A stretch of 64,000 nucleotides of DNA from Bagarius yarrelli (taxonomy: Eukaryota > Chordata > Actinopteri > Siluriformes > Sisoridae), in the NCBI GenBank assembly GCA_005784505.1, contig VCAZ01000108.1, positions 1,430,243 to 1,494,242 of the forward strand. The letters are read 5' to 3'. Within the stretch, counting starts at the first letter, position 1. Every line of letters begins with the position of its first letter. Both the position numbers and the translations under genes were made by a program. Shown piece by piece: positions 1-12,300 of this stretch. A model generated the notes under the pieces. That model saw nothing but the letters and a program-made list of their open reading frames with translations. It made no database searches and was not told where the DNA came from.

Positions 1-350
1 AAAAACCATTCTGTTCAAGCACAGAATGTTACTGTTATCTACTTGCTCATTTTTTTCTCTATCTGCAATCTGGTCTGCGCTATTAAATGTACTCATAGTG
101 TTTGGTTTTGTATTGTATGTTTTTACACTGTCTAGAGCAATGCTTGTGCAACATGCACTTTATGTTGCTAAGACAACTTATGGCCTAGTCTTTAGCTCTG
201 TGTTGTTCTTCTGTTGAGTAGCTCTTTGTAATTCTGTGTTGGTTTATGTAGCATCATAATCATGGAGAAATGTTTTATTTCTGTGTACTGCATCTGCTAT
301 ATATGGTTGAACCAACAATCAAGCTTCTTGAAACTTAAGAAAAAACTTAC

Positions 351-395
351 TCTCTCTCCTCGCTGACCTTTTGGTCCTGTAATACCAGGTGGTCC
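351..395 (-). CDS. col7a1: col7a1 exon 31: 45-nt Gly-X-Y exon
   Basis: Encodes GPPGITGPKGQRGER. Acceptor TTACAG, donor GAGA|GTAAGT. This is the last exon in the window; the triple helix continues past position 1. Confidence 0.87.
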
Positions 396-3300
396 CTGTA
401 AAGCCACAACAAGGTACAACAGGTATTTGGAGAGAAAGAGAGAAAAAAAGTAAAACAAAAAACACTTTGCTTTAGGTTTTATGATCGTTCGAATTTCTAC
501 GTAAGATAATTTCGGATCGTTTTTTAAGATATAAATATTGATTAATCAATCACTCAGGAGGAAATAGGTAAAACAATAGCAAAGCAAATATTCATTATTA
601 ACTTTTTATTTAAAAAGTTATTATTAAATTTTACATTTATTATTAAATTTATTATAGTGACAGGAAACCTGATTAGTTTGTAATTGAAATGCTAGTTGTG
701 CCAACCAATCAGACAGGTTGTTTCTGTGGCAAAATGTGTCTTTGACAGATAAATTGTTATGGAACTGTTAAATTTACCATATCCCCAGAGACACCAGGAG
801 GACCCTGCAAAGCAAGTATACAAACAATGTCATACATCTTAATGTATAGATCATATTGTTTTTCTATATTAGACCAGTCATTGCTTTACCCTTAATCCAG
901 CCGAACCCGGAGGCCCAGTTCGGCCAGGTCGTCCAGGTACCCCAGGTACACCATCAGTTCCAGGAAGACCCTAAAGACAAAACAATTGTTACACAGTACA
1001 TTAATTAAAGTTGTATAGATTTATTATCATGTTTTTTTTTTCTTATTCAAAAAGATGCTTTGTTTATCCTCAGTGTAGTAGCCGCTTTACTATGTATATT
1101 AATGAACTCATTAAAATGGCCTTATTATGATGTCATTTATTAAGATAAGTAAAAAAATGTTAAGGGACAATAAAAACAAGCTACAATCATAAATTAAATA
1201 GTTGTGTCTGATAAGTTTTTCATTTTTAGTGGATTGCCACTTTTTAGCTCTGGTAATGTTTCTTATGCTGTTTTAATTTAATAAAAAATGATTTTTTACA
1301 TTTATTTAAATCATTAACAAATGTCTTTTAAATGTTAAAGATTTTATGTTTTAAAGAATACAATAGAGCTGTACTAAAAAATACAAGAAGTTTGAAATAC
1401 TTTGAGAATAAAATCAAAATACTTTGAGAATTAAACGAATAAAAAGTCGGATGTGGGTATTATTGAAGTGGAATAGAGCAGAGGCTGGTTTAATCAACTG
1501 GGGTGGTTATAGTGATCATGCTTTGTTACAGACGGCATCATACAAACACAATCGATTTCTGACAAAGATTTTATTTTTTTGGATCAATTTAGTTTAGATT
1601 GATATACTCTTATACTCGATAAAGGACATTTTGTTTACATTCAAAGCCTTGTGCTGCCATGGCTGGCCTGTCTCGAAACTTTTCAATACCTCCTGTACAC
1701 TTTTTTTCGGAGGTAACATTTACTCACAAATCAAATCCCAAGACTACAATAGCTTATTCATGTTGTTTTTTTCATACTTACTTTTATAATATTATTTTAC
1801 AGAATATTGCATCTGCATAACATTTTATAATCTTTATTTTGATTCTTTTTTAGTAGCACATCATCTAAAGATTCGTTATACAGCCCAAACAAATATATGC
1901 CATTGGATCTTAGAACAGGCACTTTGCATTAAAGCTTCCATTGAAAAAAGCAAAGGAACAAAATGAACAGCGCTAATGAGTCACATAACAAACACACCAA
2001 AATCAAATAATTCCACAATTAAATTCTCTAAACAGTATGATTAAAGTTATTAAGAAGACAGTGTACACATTCTTATATTAAGTTTTGGTTCATGGTGTAC
2101 TCACCCGCTCTCCTTTCTCCCCTTTAATCTTAAAGGTGAACAGATCGTAATCAGCGCCGTCTACCCTCGACCGCTGGGAAACAGATTCACATTGCAGTTA
2201 CGCTATGAGATCAGTAAGACGATGAATTTTGATCATCATAATAATCACATGTCTAACGTACCAGACCACCATGACCAGATGCTTCCCCCTGTGGGATGAT
2301 ATGCAGTTAATATTACAATATGTGTTTACAGCATTACATTACATACAATTAATTAATTAATAAAGCATTAATGTAACACAGTAAGGAAAAAAAACAAAAA
2401 AAACAAAAACAAAACCTTTTCTCCTTTTTGACCCTGGAAAAGAAAAAGGAGAAAAATTATATTAGATAGTTTAAAGTGACTAGTTTAAAATATTAAGAAA
2501 GTGGTAGTTGTATAAATGAAATAAATTAAATGTATAAATGAAATAAATGTAAGTCAATGGACATGGGTGTCTGCCAAATGCAAGAAATGTAAATAGGTGC
2601 CATATCAGACATTTTACTGTACCTTGCACTGGATCGGACAGGGACCCTCAGGCTTGGAAATGGATATGGGGTCATTTGTTTGTATGTCCAGTTGGGCCAG
2701 CTACGAAAAAATTAAAGGTACAATGTTACAAAATAGTCACTATGATGAAAATGTTTTATCTATTGACCAAACTAATATTTTAAAAATGTTATAATAAAAC
2801 TAGATATACTACATAGCCTGTTTTTTCATAACTCTTAAACACGGGGTTGCCAGATTGAGCTTCTTTATGTGTATTTACAAAATCTACTTTCAATGCAAAC
2901 AATTGAAAATGATAAATCTAATAGTTTTCCACAAAATACAGAGAGGAGGTCTATAAAATCGCTTTTGTTTTAAGGTACAGTATGTTGCAATGTTTGTGAA
3001 AATGAAAGTGCATTATGGACAGGATAATGGGTGGGCATCAAAGACACTGTACTGAGGAAAGAATTAAAAAAATGTCATTAGTTTGTCATTGTCACTCCGG
3101 GTCGTTCACTGGGAAAGAATAAGGACGGTATATAAGCATTGGTATGTTTTTTTATTGGTTGCTTAGCAATTGTTCAGTTACTATTTTCCTGTACCTCTAT
3201 TTCTACTATTGTCATGTTCTTTTGCAGAACAGTTTTCTCTTGTTAGAGAATGGCCAATTTTGCGTATATACTTTTTAGTCCTGATTGACACTTTATGAAT

Positions 3301-6300
3301 ACAGTAGATCTTGCACTAGCCAAGTGTTCTCTGTTTGATAACCGAATGACCTCTTTATGGTTCTGGAACTCGGACATCAGAGCTTCACTGCAGAGGCTGC
3401 TAATTAGCTCTCTTTCGATGGAAGGGAGCTCATCGAAGTCATTAGCAAAGAAGACGTTCTTGTAGGTGGTGGGTGATGCTATTCTTTGAAGTTCATCCAT
3501 GTCAGCATTTGCGATCCCAATGGTCAGCACACTGACACCTATAACACACAAAGAAAACGAAGATACTGCATCCATTGGCATTTTACATGGTAGCTTTATG
3601 TGCTACAGTGCCTAAAAAATATTCATACCACCTAAACTTTTTCACATTTTGTTACTTTACAACCACAAACTTAAATGTATTTTATTGAGATTTTATGTAA
3701 TCGACCAACACAAAGTAGCACATAATTGTGTAGTGGAACAAAGATGATATACGGTTTTTAAAATTTTAGGCAAATAAAAATTTTAAGTGTGTGGCGTGTA
3801 TTTGTATTCAGCCCCCCTGTACTCTGATACCCCTAAATAAAATCCAGTGCAATCAATTGCCTTCAGAAATCACCTAATTAGTCAGTAGAGTCCAAGTGTG
3901 TAATTTAGTCTCAGTATAAACACACCTGTTCTGTAAAGGCTTCAGTGGTTTGTTAGAGAACACTAGTGAACAAACAGCATCATGAAGACCAAGGAACCCA
4001 GACAGGCCAGGTATAAAGTTGTGAATAAGTTTAAAGCAGTATTAGGTTATAAAAAATATCCCAAGCTTTGAACATCTCAAGGAGCACTGTTCAATCCATT
4101 ATCCCAAAATGGAAAAAGTATGCCACAACTGCAAACCTACTAAGGCATGGCTCTCCACCTAAACTGACAGACCGAGCAAGAAGAGCACTGGTCAGAGAAG
4201 CAGCCAAGAGGCCCATGGTCGCTCTGGAGGAGCTGCAGAAATCCACAGCTCAGGTGGAAGAATCTGTCCACAGAACAACTATAAGTCATGTACTTCAGAA
4301 ATCTGGTCTTTATGAAAGAGCGGCAGGAAGAAAGCCATTGTTGAGAGAAAGATATAAGAAGTCCTGTTTCAGTTTGTCACAAGCTATTTAGGGGACACAG
4401 CAAACATCTGGAAGAAGGTGCTCAATAAGAGCAAAGTTGAACTTTTTGGCCCAAATGCAAAGCGCTAACTGTGACAAAACCCTGAACACATCATCCCCAC
4501 TGTGAAACATGGTGGTAGCAGCATCATGCTATAGGGATGCTTTTCTTTAGCAGGGACAAGGAAGCGTTAGAGTTGGTCAGAGTTGGTCAGAGTTGATGGA
4601 AAGATGGATAGAGCTAAATACAGGGCAATACTCAATGAAAACCTGGAAAAGAGGAGATTCACCTTCCAGCAAGACAATTACCTTAAACATAAAGCCAGAG
4701 CTACAATGGAATGATTTGGATCAAAGAATACTCATGTGTTAGAATGGCCCAGTCAAAGTCCAGACTGATTTTTATTTGCTAAAAATTGTAAAAACCATAT
4801 ATTACTTTTGTTCCACTTCACAATTATGTGTTACTTTGTGTTGGTCTATCACATACAATCTAAATAAAATACAAGTTTGTGGTTGTAAAGTGACAAAATG
4901 TGAAAAAGGTCAAGGGGTATTAATACTTTCTCAAGGCACTGCATGTAACATGCTTTTGTGGTATTTTATTATAATTATTTCTCATAGGAAGCTATTACAT
5001 TAAAGCAGCACTATGCAGTTTAAAATAATGTCTTATCCAGTGATAGGGCAACTTTTAACCAGGCCAATTTTATTTTCACTGCTACCTTAGCAGCCTCCTA
5101 ATAGCTACAACCCACACTCTCTAAGTTTCACGCTCGGATCGGTGCACACAGCCCTGCCCATCACCTACCAGTGGAAGATGTAGATGAAAAAGCACTATTA
5201 GCAACAGTATTTATAACAGACAGTTGCGCTTATTAACCCTGTGGGAAACAGTGAGCAAATGTTCAATGGAGCTGATTTAACTTAAAGGGGTCATGCACCA
5301 AGAAATCTTTCCCTTTATCTTATGACATATAAGAGGTCATTGTGCTTATAAGTTCCTATAAGTTTCAGAACTCAATATTCTGTTATTACTACAAAAACAG
5401 CTTATATTAAAGGCAGTCAGCCAAAGCGTCAGGTTTTGGAATGTTCTACTTCAGTAACAGAGAGAATGAGCGAGGCCTCTGCAGAATATGGATACCTGCA
5501 TTGCCATCACTGTCTGTTTAAAAATTTTTGTTGATACCTGATTATTTTAATCTATTCTGTGTAACTCAACACTTGTAAGATATTTTACCTTCTGGTTCTG
5601 TCACTAGTTTCACTATAAATATGGATTGCTCTGTAGTGACCCCATCTATACGGGTTTTAACCTACTCTGGCTAAAATATTCATAGTTCTTTCATTTTCTT
5701 TTAACATAGCTGATATACTGTAATGTACTTTAATGATACTAAAATACTGTACAGCACAACACACACTCCATAAAATGTTCCCAGTGACTGAAAGATTCCC
5801 GCAGATTGAGATTTTCTAATGAAACGGCATGTGATATTGACCTAGAACATGTGCTACTCTGGAGGGTGGTTCCACATCATCCTGTGCTTTCCCATCTGTC
5901 ACCAGGACCAGCACGTGCGGGGCGTTCTGCCTCATCCCCAGAGACTCCCTGAACAACTCCCGGAGAACATAACCGATTCCTCGACCTGCACATACAAAAA
6001 CAGAGACCAGCCACATCGAGAGGGTTTAAATGGAATAAAATGTCTGTAATGTGATATTGTTCAGCTTCTGTGGAATGTGTGAATGTATTCACCCGTTTTG
6101 GTGTTTCCTCCTCCGTAGTGAACCTGTCGCAGCGCTCTGAGCACAGAGCTGCGATCTCGATGAGTGTTCAGGCTGAACTCTATCCTGGGCTGATCGCTGT
6201 AGTGAACCACAGCTATCTAAGCCAAAAAACAAAACAAAGCATCAATTTAAATGTCTTTATTTTGTCACATAAACTCTAAAAATATCTCAAAGTTGGGGTC

Positions 6301-9300
6301 AGAGCCGAGTCAGCTATGGTACAGCGCCCCTGGAGCAGGAAGCGTTAAGAGTCTTGCTCAAGGACCCAACAGTGGCAGACCGGCAGTGGTGGGGCTTAAA
6401 ACCAAATCCTCCTGGTCTTCCAATCAACAACTTAGCGCCTTAACCATTCACCACTACCTCTACAAATCTAATGCAGTAATTAGAGGAATATTTTTATTCT
6501 GTTTTGACAGCAGTGGGTCTAAACTCCAGAGCAGCTTTTATTGGCCAATACTATGACTAACATATAAAGTTACACAGTTCAGCATCAATATAGGAGCATA
6601 AAATAACATTTTCCTGCAAAAACAAACCAATGTGCAACCAAGGATCGTCTATTCATGGAAGTCTTGCAGATTTGCAGTAAAGATGGCGCACCAGTTTAAT
6701 TAAAGACCCGTTTGTAAAACAGCCACAAAGTTAATTAAGACTGAGCTTTGTTACTGTAAAAAATTAAATAATCTAAAAAAAACGCACAGATTATATTTAT
6801 TTTATTAACATGACATTTATTTTCCGGCATATAACAGATGCCGAAGCAACTTTCCTTATCCAAAGCAACCTAATTAAGCAGTTAAGAGTTAAGGGCCTTG
6901 CTAAGGGGCCCAGCAATGACAGTTGGATTGTTTTTACACCCAGTGGGATTTGCTGTGAGTTTGTTGGCAAAAAATGTAACATCAGAGTGTAATCATTTTC
7001 AGTTTCCTGTGCCGGTTGTTCATTTATTGGTTTGTGGGTGTGATGACCGAGTCTGAAAAACGAGGGTCTACTTTTAAGCTGAGAAGGATTTTCACAGAAT
7101 GTGCAGGTAACAGATTAGTGTCTACACCTCTATGTGGAGGTAAAAGCTGAACATTTGCTTATTTTAGAGGGTCGATACACAACGGATTGAGCTGTGTCTG
7201 TCCAGTGGGATACTGCGATTGATTTTGTGAAAATACATAAATAAAAACAACTCTAATCTCTTCCATTACCTGTATGTTACAGGTGTATCAACATCTTCAC
7301 ACATTAACAGTGAAAAACTGGCTATTTTATATTAATTAAAAACCAGAAATGTAAAGTAAGATTGGGGTGTTATATGTGGAATCAAACATCTCAGGACATG
7401 CTGTCATGTTTTACTTGACATTTGGTCGTACTTGGGTGCCTTGTTGCCCGATTACAGGGAAATATGTCACAATCCTAAACAGGAAGTCCTTCAGCTTGCC
7501 AAAGTTATGAGAACCGATGCTCCAGGACTCGTCAACCAGAAACACAATGTCTGCTTTCACCCTGCCACACACTGAGACACAGATTATTTAACAATTTTTC
7601 TAGAACTAATACATCTCAATATATGAACATCAAATCCGGAGAAAAAAAGAATAAAAAATATATATATTTAAGCCGCCTTTTAAATCACCATACATCAAAA
7701 TAATAATAGCACAATAACAATAATAACAAAAACAAAGAAGAAATAAACAAATAAAAAAAGTGCAGACAGTGATCATGTAGGGTATGAAATGTTTAATGAA
7801 TTAGTTTATGACCCATGGATCAGAGGGTGTATAGAGGAGACCCAGTGAAGAGGAGCGAAGAGTTGGAGAGGAAGTATAGGGCTGTATGAGGTCTGAAAGG
7901 TGAGGAGGGTAAAGGTTAAGAAGCGTTTTGTAGGTGTAGGTTCAATGCGGAATTTAATGGAAAGCTAATGAAGATGTTAAAGAGACGATATGACGTGTTG
8001 TATAGATGGCGTGCGGGTAGCAGAATTCTGAAATTAACTGGCTTTTATGAAGAACCTTGTGTGGTAAACCAAATGAAAAAGAGTTACAGTAATCAGTGCA
8101 AGAGATGACAAGAACAGCATCAATTCTTCCTTTGAATCAATTCAAAAAACTAAATGGCATTAAGAAGGAAAGATTTGGAAGACGAATTGTTGTGCTGTTT
8201 GTTTTTACATACTTCTCCTCTCTTTACATCATACCACCGCCAATTAACTAAAAGTAGCCGTTTTAAAAACATAGTGCTCACAATTCACTAAACAACAAGC
8301 TGAATAAACCCCAACCCTAACAGGAAATGGTGCAGCTGCTCCAGATGTCAGCAGTTTTGGATTAAAAGCAACACATTAACTTCGATTTGCATTTCCATGC
8401 ATATTTGCATACCCTGCAATTAATGTTTTAAGTAGCTCGAAATACCATGTGTATTTACGTCAGTGAGAATCTCTGTGTATAAACATTTACCGGGTCCAGA
8501 TGGAGAAGTAGAGAAAGTGGTTTGGTCTTTAGCTACAGTGCTAAGCATGGCCGTGGACTGGGAGGTTTTCGTGACGGATGGGTTCGGTTTGGCTGCAGGA
8601 GTGGTGGTGGTGGAGGTCCTGCTGGGGATGCTAAAGCCTGTAGCGTTAATGCTGGCTGGAACAGGGGTCGGTGTGGCAGGCTGGACCGGAACAAGGTGGG
8701 AGACACCCACTGTAGAATCGCACAGAAATATTGTAAATGCAATTTACAAAATCAAACATATACAAACTACTTCAATGGCTTTGTCTGTCTTTTCACTGAT
8801 GCAATCAAGTTTCCGTGGTTCGTTTGTATGCCAATGCAAATTTCGTGCTTCCACTGCAGGACTTCAAATTAAATTTAATTAATTTAAATGTGAAATTTCT
8901 ACATAATCAGCTCTTACCAATCCGTTTGTTAATGCTTGTAACAGGACCCTCAACCTCTCCATAGATGGGCCGGATGTTGAAGTTGTAAGTTCTTCCGTAC
9001 TGCAGGTTTTTTATCTTGAATGACGTGTAACCTGGTCCCAGTTTTTCAGTAGTACTCTTGAGCTCTGTTGGTGGGCAACCAGTTTAATACGATTTATTTT
9101 GGGATAAAGACATTGATCTTACACAGATATTAGAGAATGATAACTGGAAGTGGTAGCACAGGGATTAAGGTTTTGGGCTGCTGATCAGAAGATTGCGAGT
9201 TCAATTCACCAAGCTGCCACAATGCTGCCACTGCTGGGCCCCTGAGTGAGGCACTTAACCTTTAGCTGCTTATTTGGATAAGAAAAGAATGAGATAAATG

Positions 9301-12300
9301 TAAGTCGATCGGAATAAGTACGGCTGCCAAATTCCAAAAATGTAAATGTTGATCGGTAGTCCATGACCGGGTGCAACAACTTAAACAGGATACTAGTTCA
9401 TGTCAATCCAACATGTTTATACATACATTTATATGTACAGAAGAGGTCATTTGGTGTAGCTATTTCATCTGTGAATGGTGCAACATAACTGCAAAGTAAT
9501 ACTAAATGAAAAACATTTACATTTCGATTTTTGGCATTTGGCAGACGCCCTTATACAGAGCAACTTACATTTATCCCTTTTTATACAACTAGGTAATTGG
9601 GGATTAAAGGTTTTGCTCAGACGCCCAGCAGTGGCATCTTGGTGTTGCTAGGAGTTAAATCCAGTTCTTCCAATTAGCAGTCCAACACTTTAACCACTGC
9701 GCTACTACTTCCCACATTTAAAACTGCATGATTGAATTAAACCCACAATCTTCTGAGCAGCATTTCAACAACCTTAAACAAGGCACTACCAGAATATGGT
9801 GAACACTTGCAAAGATGTCTGATCATATAGCAACCCTAGCTGGAATTCAAAGATCGGACCTGATATGTGTCTCCAGGACAGAAGATACCCAGAAGCTTCT
9901 GTAACTCTGGTCCAGTTGAGTGCAGCACTATCGTCAGTGATGTCAATGACACTAAAACCAGTCACTTTAGGCAGGTCCACTGTAACACAAAACCAAATAA
10001 AATATTACCAAACAAGATTGATACCTTTTTTATTTGGAAATGAGTGACTCACAGGTCCGTGCGGTGACTGTAGCCGAACTTCCTTCCTGATTTTTCACTA
10101 ACGATGACACCTGGATCTTGTAGGCAGAGCTAGCAAGCAAACTAGTGATGGTGTACGAAGTGATAGATGGAGAAACCGTAACACTCTTCTTTTCCCCGCC
10201 TAAGAAAAAAAACAGATGTTTACAATAAAAGGACAGGATATAATTTAAGACTGCAACACCTTGGGGATTAAAACTCCTAATCACTAGTTTAGAACGTTTC
10301 TTACCATTAAATGGGGTCCAGCTGATTTTGTAGCCAGTAACTTCAGCCATTTTCTTCCACGACAGGCTGAAAGAGTTTACTCCGACATCAACCACCTTCA
10401 GTTCCTTCACTGTTTCAATTTGCTTGGAATCAATTGAGAAAGCTGCTGAAAGACAGAAAACATATTAGATCAGTCTCTTGGTACACTGATGTCTTTATTT
10501 GTCATATAAACTCTACAGCACAGTAAAATTATTATTATTATTTTTTTGCATATCCCATGTTAGAAAGTTGGGGTCAGAGCGCAGGGTCAGCTATTATACA
10601 GCGCCCATGGAACAGCAAGGGTTGAGGGTCTTGCTCAAGGACCCCCTAACAGTAGCAGACTGGTATTGGTCAGACTTGAACCCTGATCTTTCTGGTCTTC
10701 CAATCAACAACTCAGCACCTTAGCCATTCGAACCATCACTGCCCCTCGATGATGATATAGATTTACATTTAAAGCATTTAGCAGACCAGAGCGACATACA
10801 AAAGTGCTTTGAGTCACATCATTAAATTCTGATACAATAGTTTACAAATCAGTGTAACAACAACAACAAACTGTTAAAAGAGTAACTTTTTTTTTTAAAT
10901 TATGATGATGGTGGTGATGGTGAACACCTCACCTGCACATCCACAATAATGAGGTTTCTTAACGTCTTTGTATGTTGCAGTGTTTCATTTTTCCTTCGCT
11001 GGAACTAAGACACTCAAACTGTATTCTAATATGACAGTGTCCCTGATAATGCTGTGTTCTGGATGTTTTGGATTGAAGAACTCGCATTTCCTGTACGGAG
11101 TTTTGATTCTGACTCATCCCTTAATACTAAACACCTTTAGGATTACCTGAAACCCCAATCCTCCTCACCTCAGCATTAGTGTCTGATCTCACTAATACTA
11201 ATGTACCTAAATGATCAAATCCACACAGTCACATGACACAATCTGGTGAAAAGACTTTCAGAAGTGTGGAGGTAATTATAGGAGGATGTAAGAAGTAAAG
11301 CAACAGTCATTTGTTTGGCTAAACACAATGAGCGTCTGCTGGAAAGAGTTCTAATAATGGACCTAACAGCAATCCAACAGCATGTTTCTGTTTAAAGTAA
11401 ACAATAAATATAGAAAATCCGGTTCCAAACAAAGTTATTTTAAAGGAATATGTTGTGGAGGGGACGGGGAGCTCACAAATAAACTGTCTTGTTAAAAAAT
11501 ACTGCAGTGCAGATGTGACTAAAAATGTCTTGAATAGCTGGCCTCCCTTTTCCTCAACATATCAGCATAGGATGAGATGATAACAGTGATGCTGACAGAC
11601 GCCCCCCTACACACACACACATACACACACACACAGAGGAACACACAAAGAAATCCAAATTTAAAATACATGCTGCCTTAGACAGCTGCAGCTTAAAGTT
11701 AGAGGCTAAAAATACAGGAGATGTCGATCAATCAGCTAATATCAGGGAATTTCGCTGGGAACGGCAGGCGGAACCTGTCCCTGTCTTTTCGGCCTGTTTG
11801 TGAAACCCGCAATTAACCTATCAGTTATTTTCTCTTATTGCATTGTTAAGTAGGAATTGTCACCCAATTATCGGTCCAGCACTGGTACACACATAACTGA
11901 TATGCACATAGATATGCTGGGACGTCCATGCGCATACTGTGTACTGTAAACAACACCAGTTTACAATCAATGTGTGGACAGTACCGTCCCGAGGAGTTTT
12001 AACATGACCCGCTTCATAATAACATCAAAATATCATAAAGGGAAAAAAATTATTTGACCGATCTGTTGATTGATAGATAAAATCAATCTCATTGTGATAT
12101 CTAGTTAATAACATGATTGCTAGCTAGTAGCTAATTGTAATTTCTTTACACGATATTAAGTTTTGATATAACACACTGATATTGCCAAGATTCCTTCTAA
12201 ATGTTTGTTTTAATGAACTGAGCCTCCATGTAAAATCACACATCATTCATCCCTCCACCAGAGGGAGCCATCACTGGAATATCACCTCCAGTGTCACTAG

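Noticed and set aside
8463..8882. 139-codon open frame on the plus strand
   Set aside because: Antisense shadow of the Ser/Thr/Pro linker exon.
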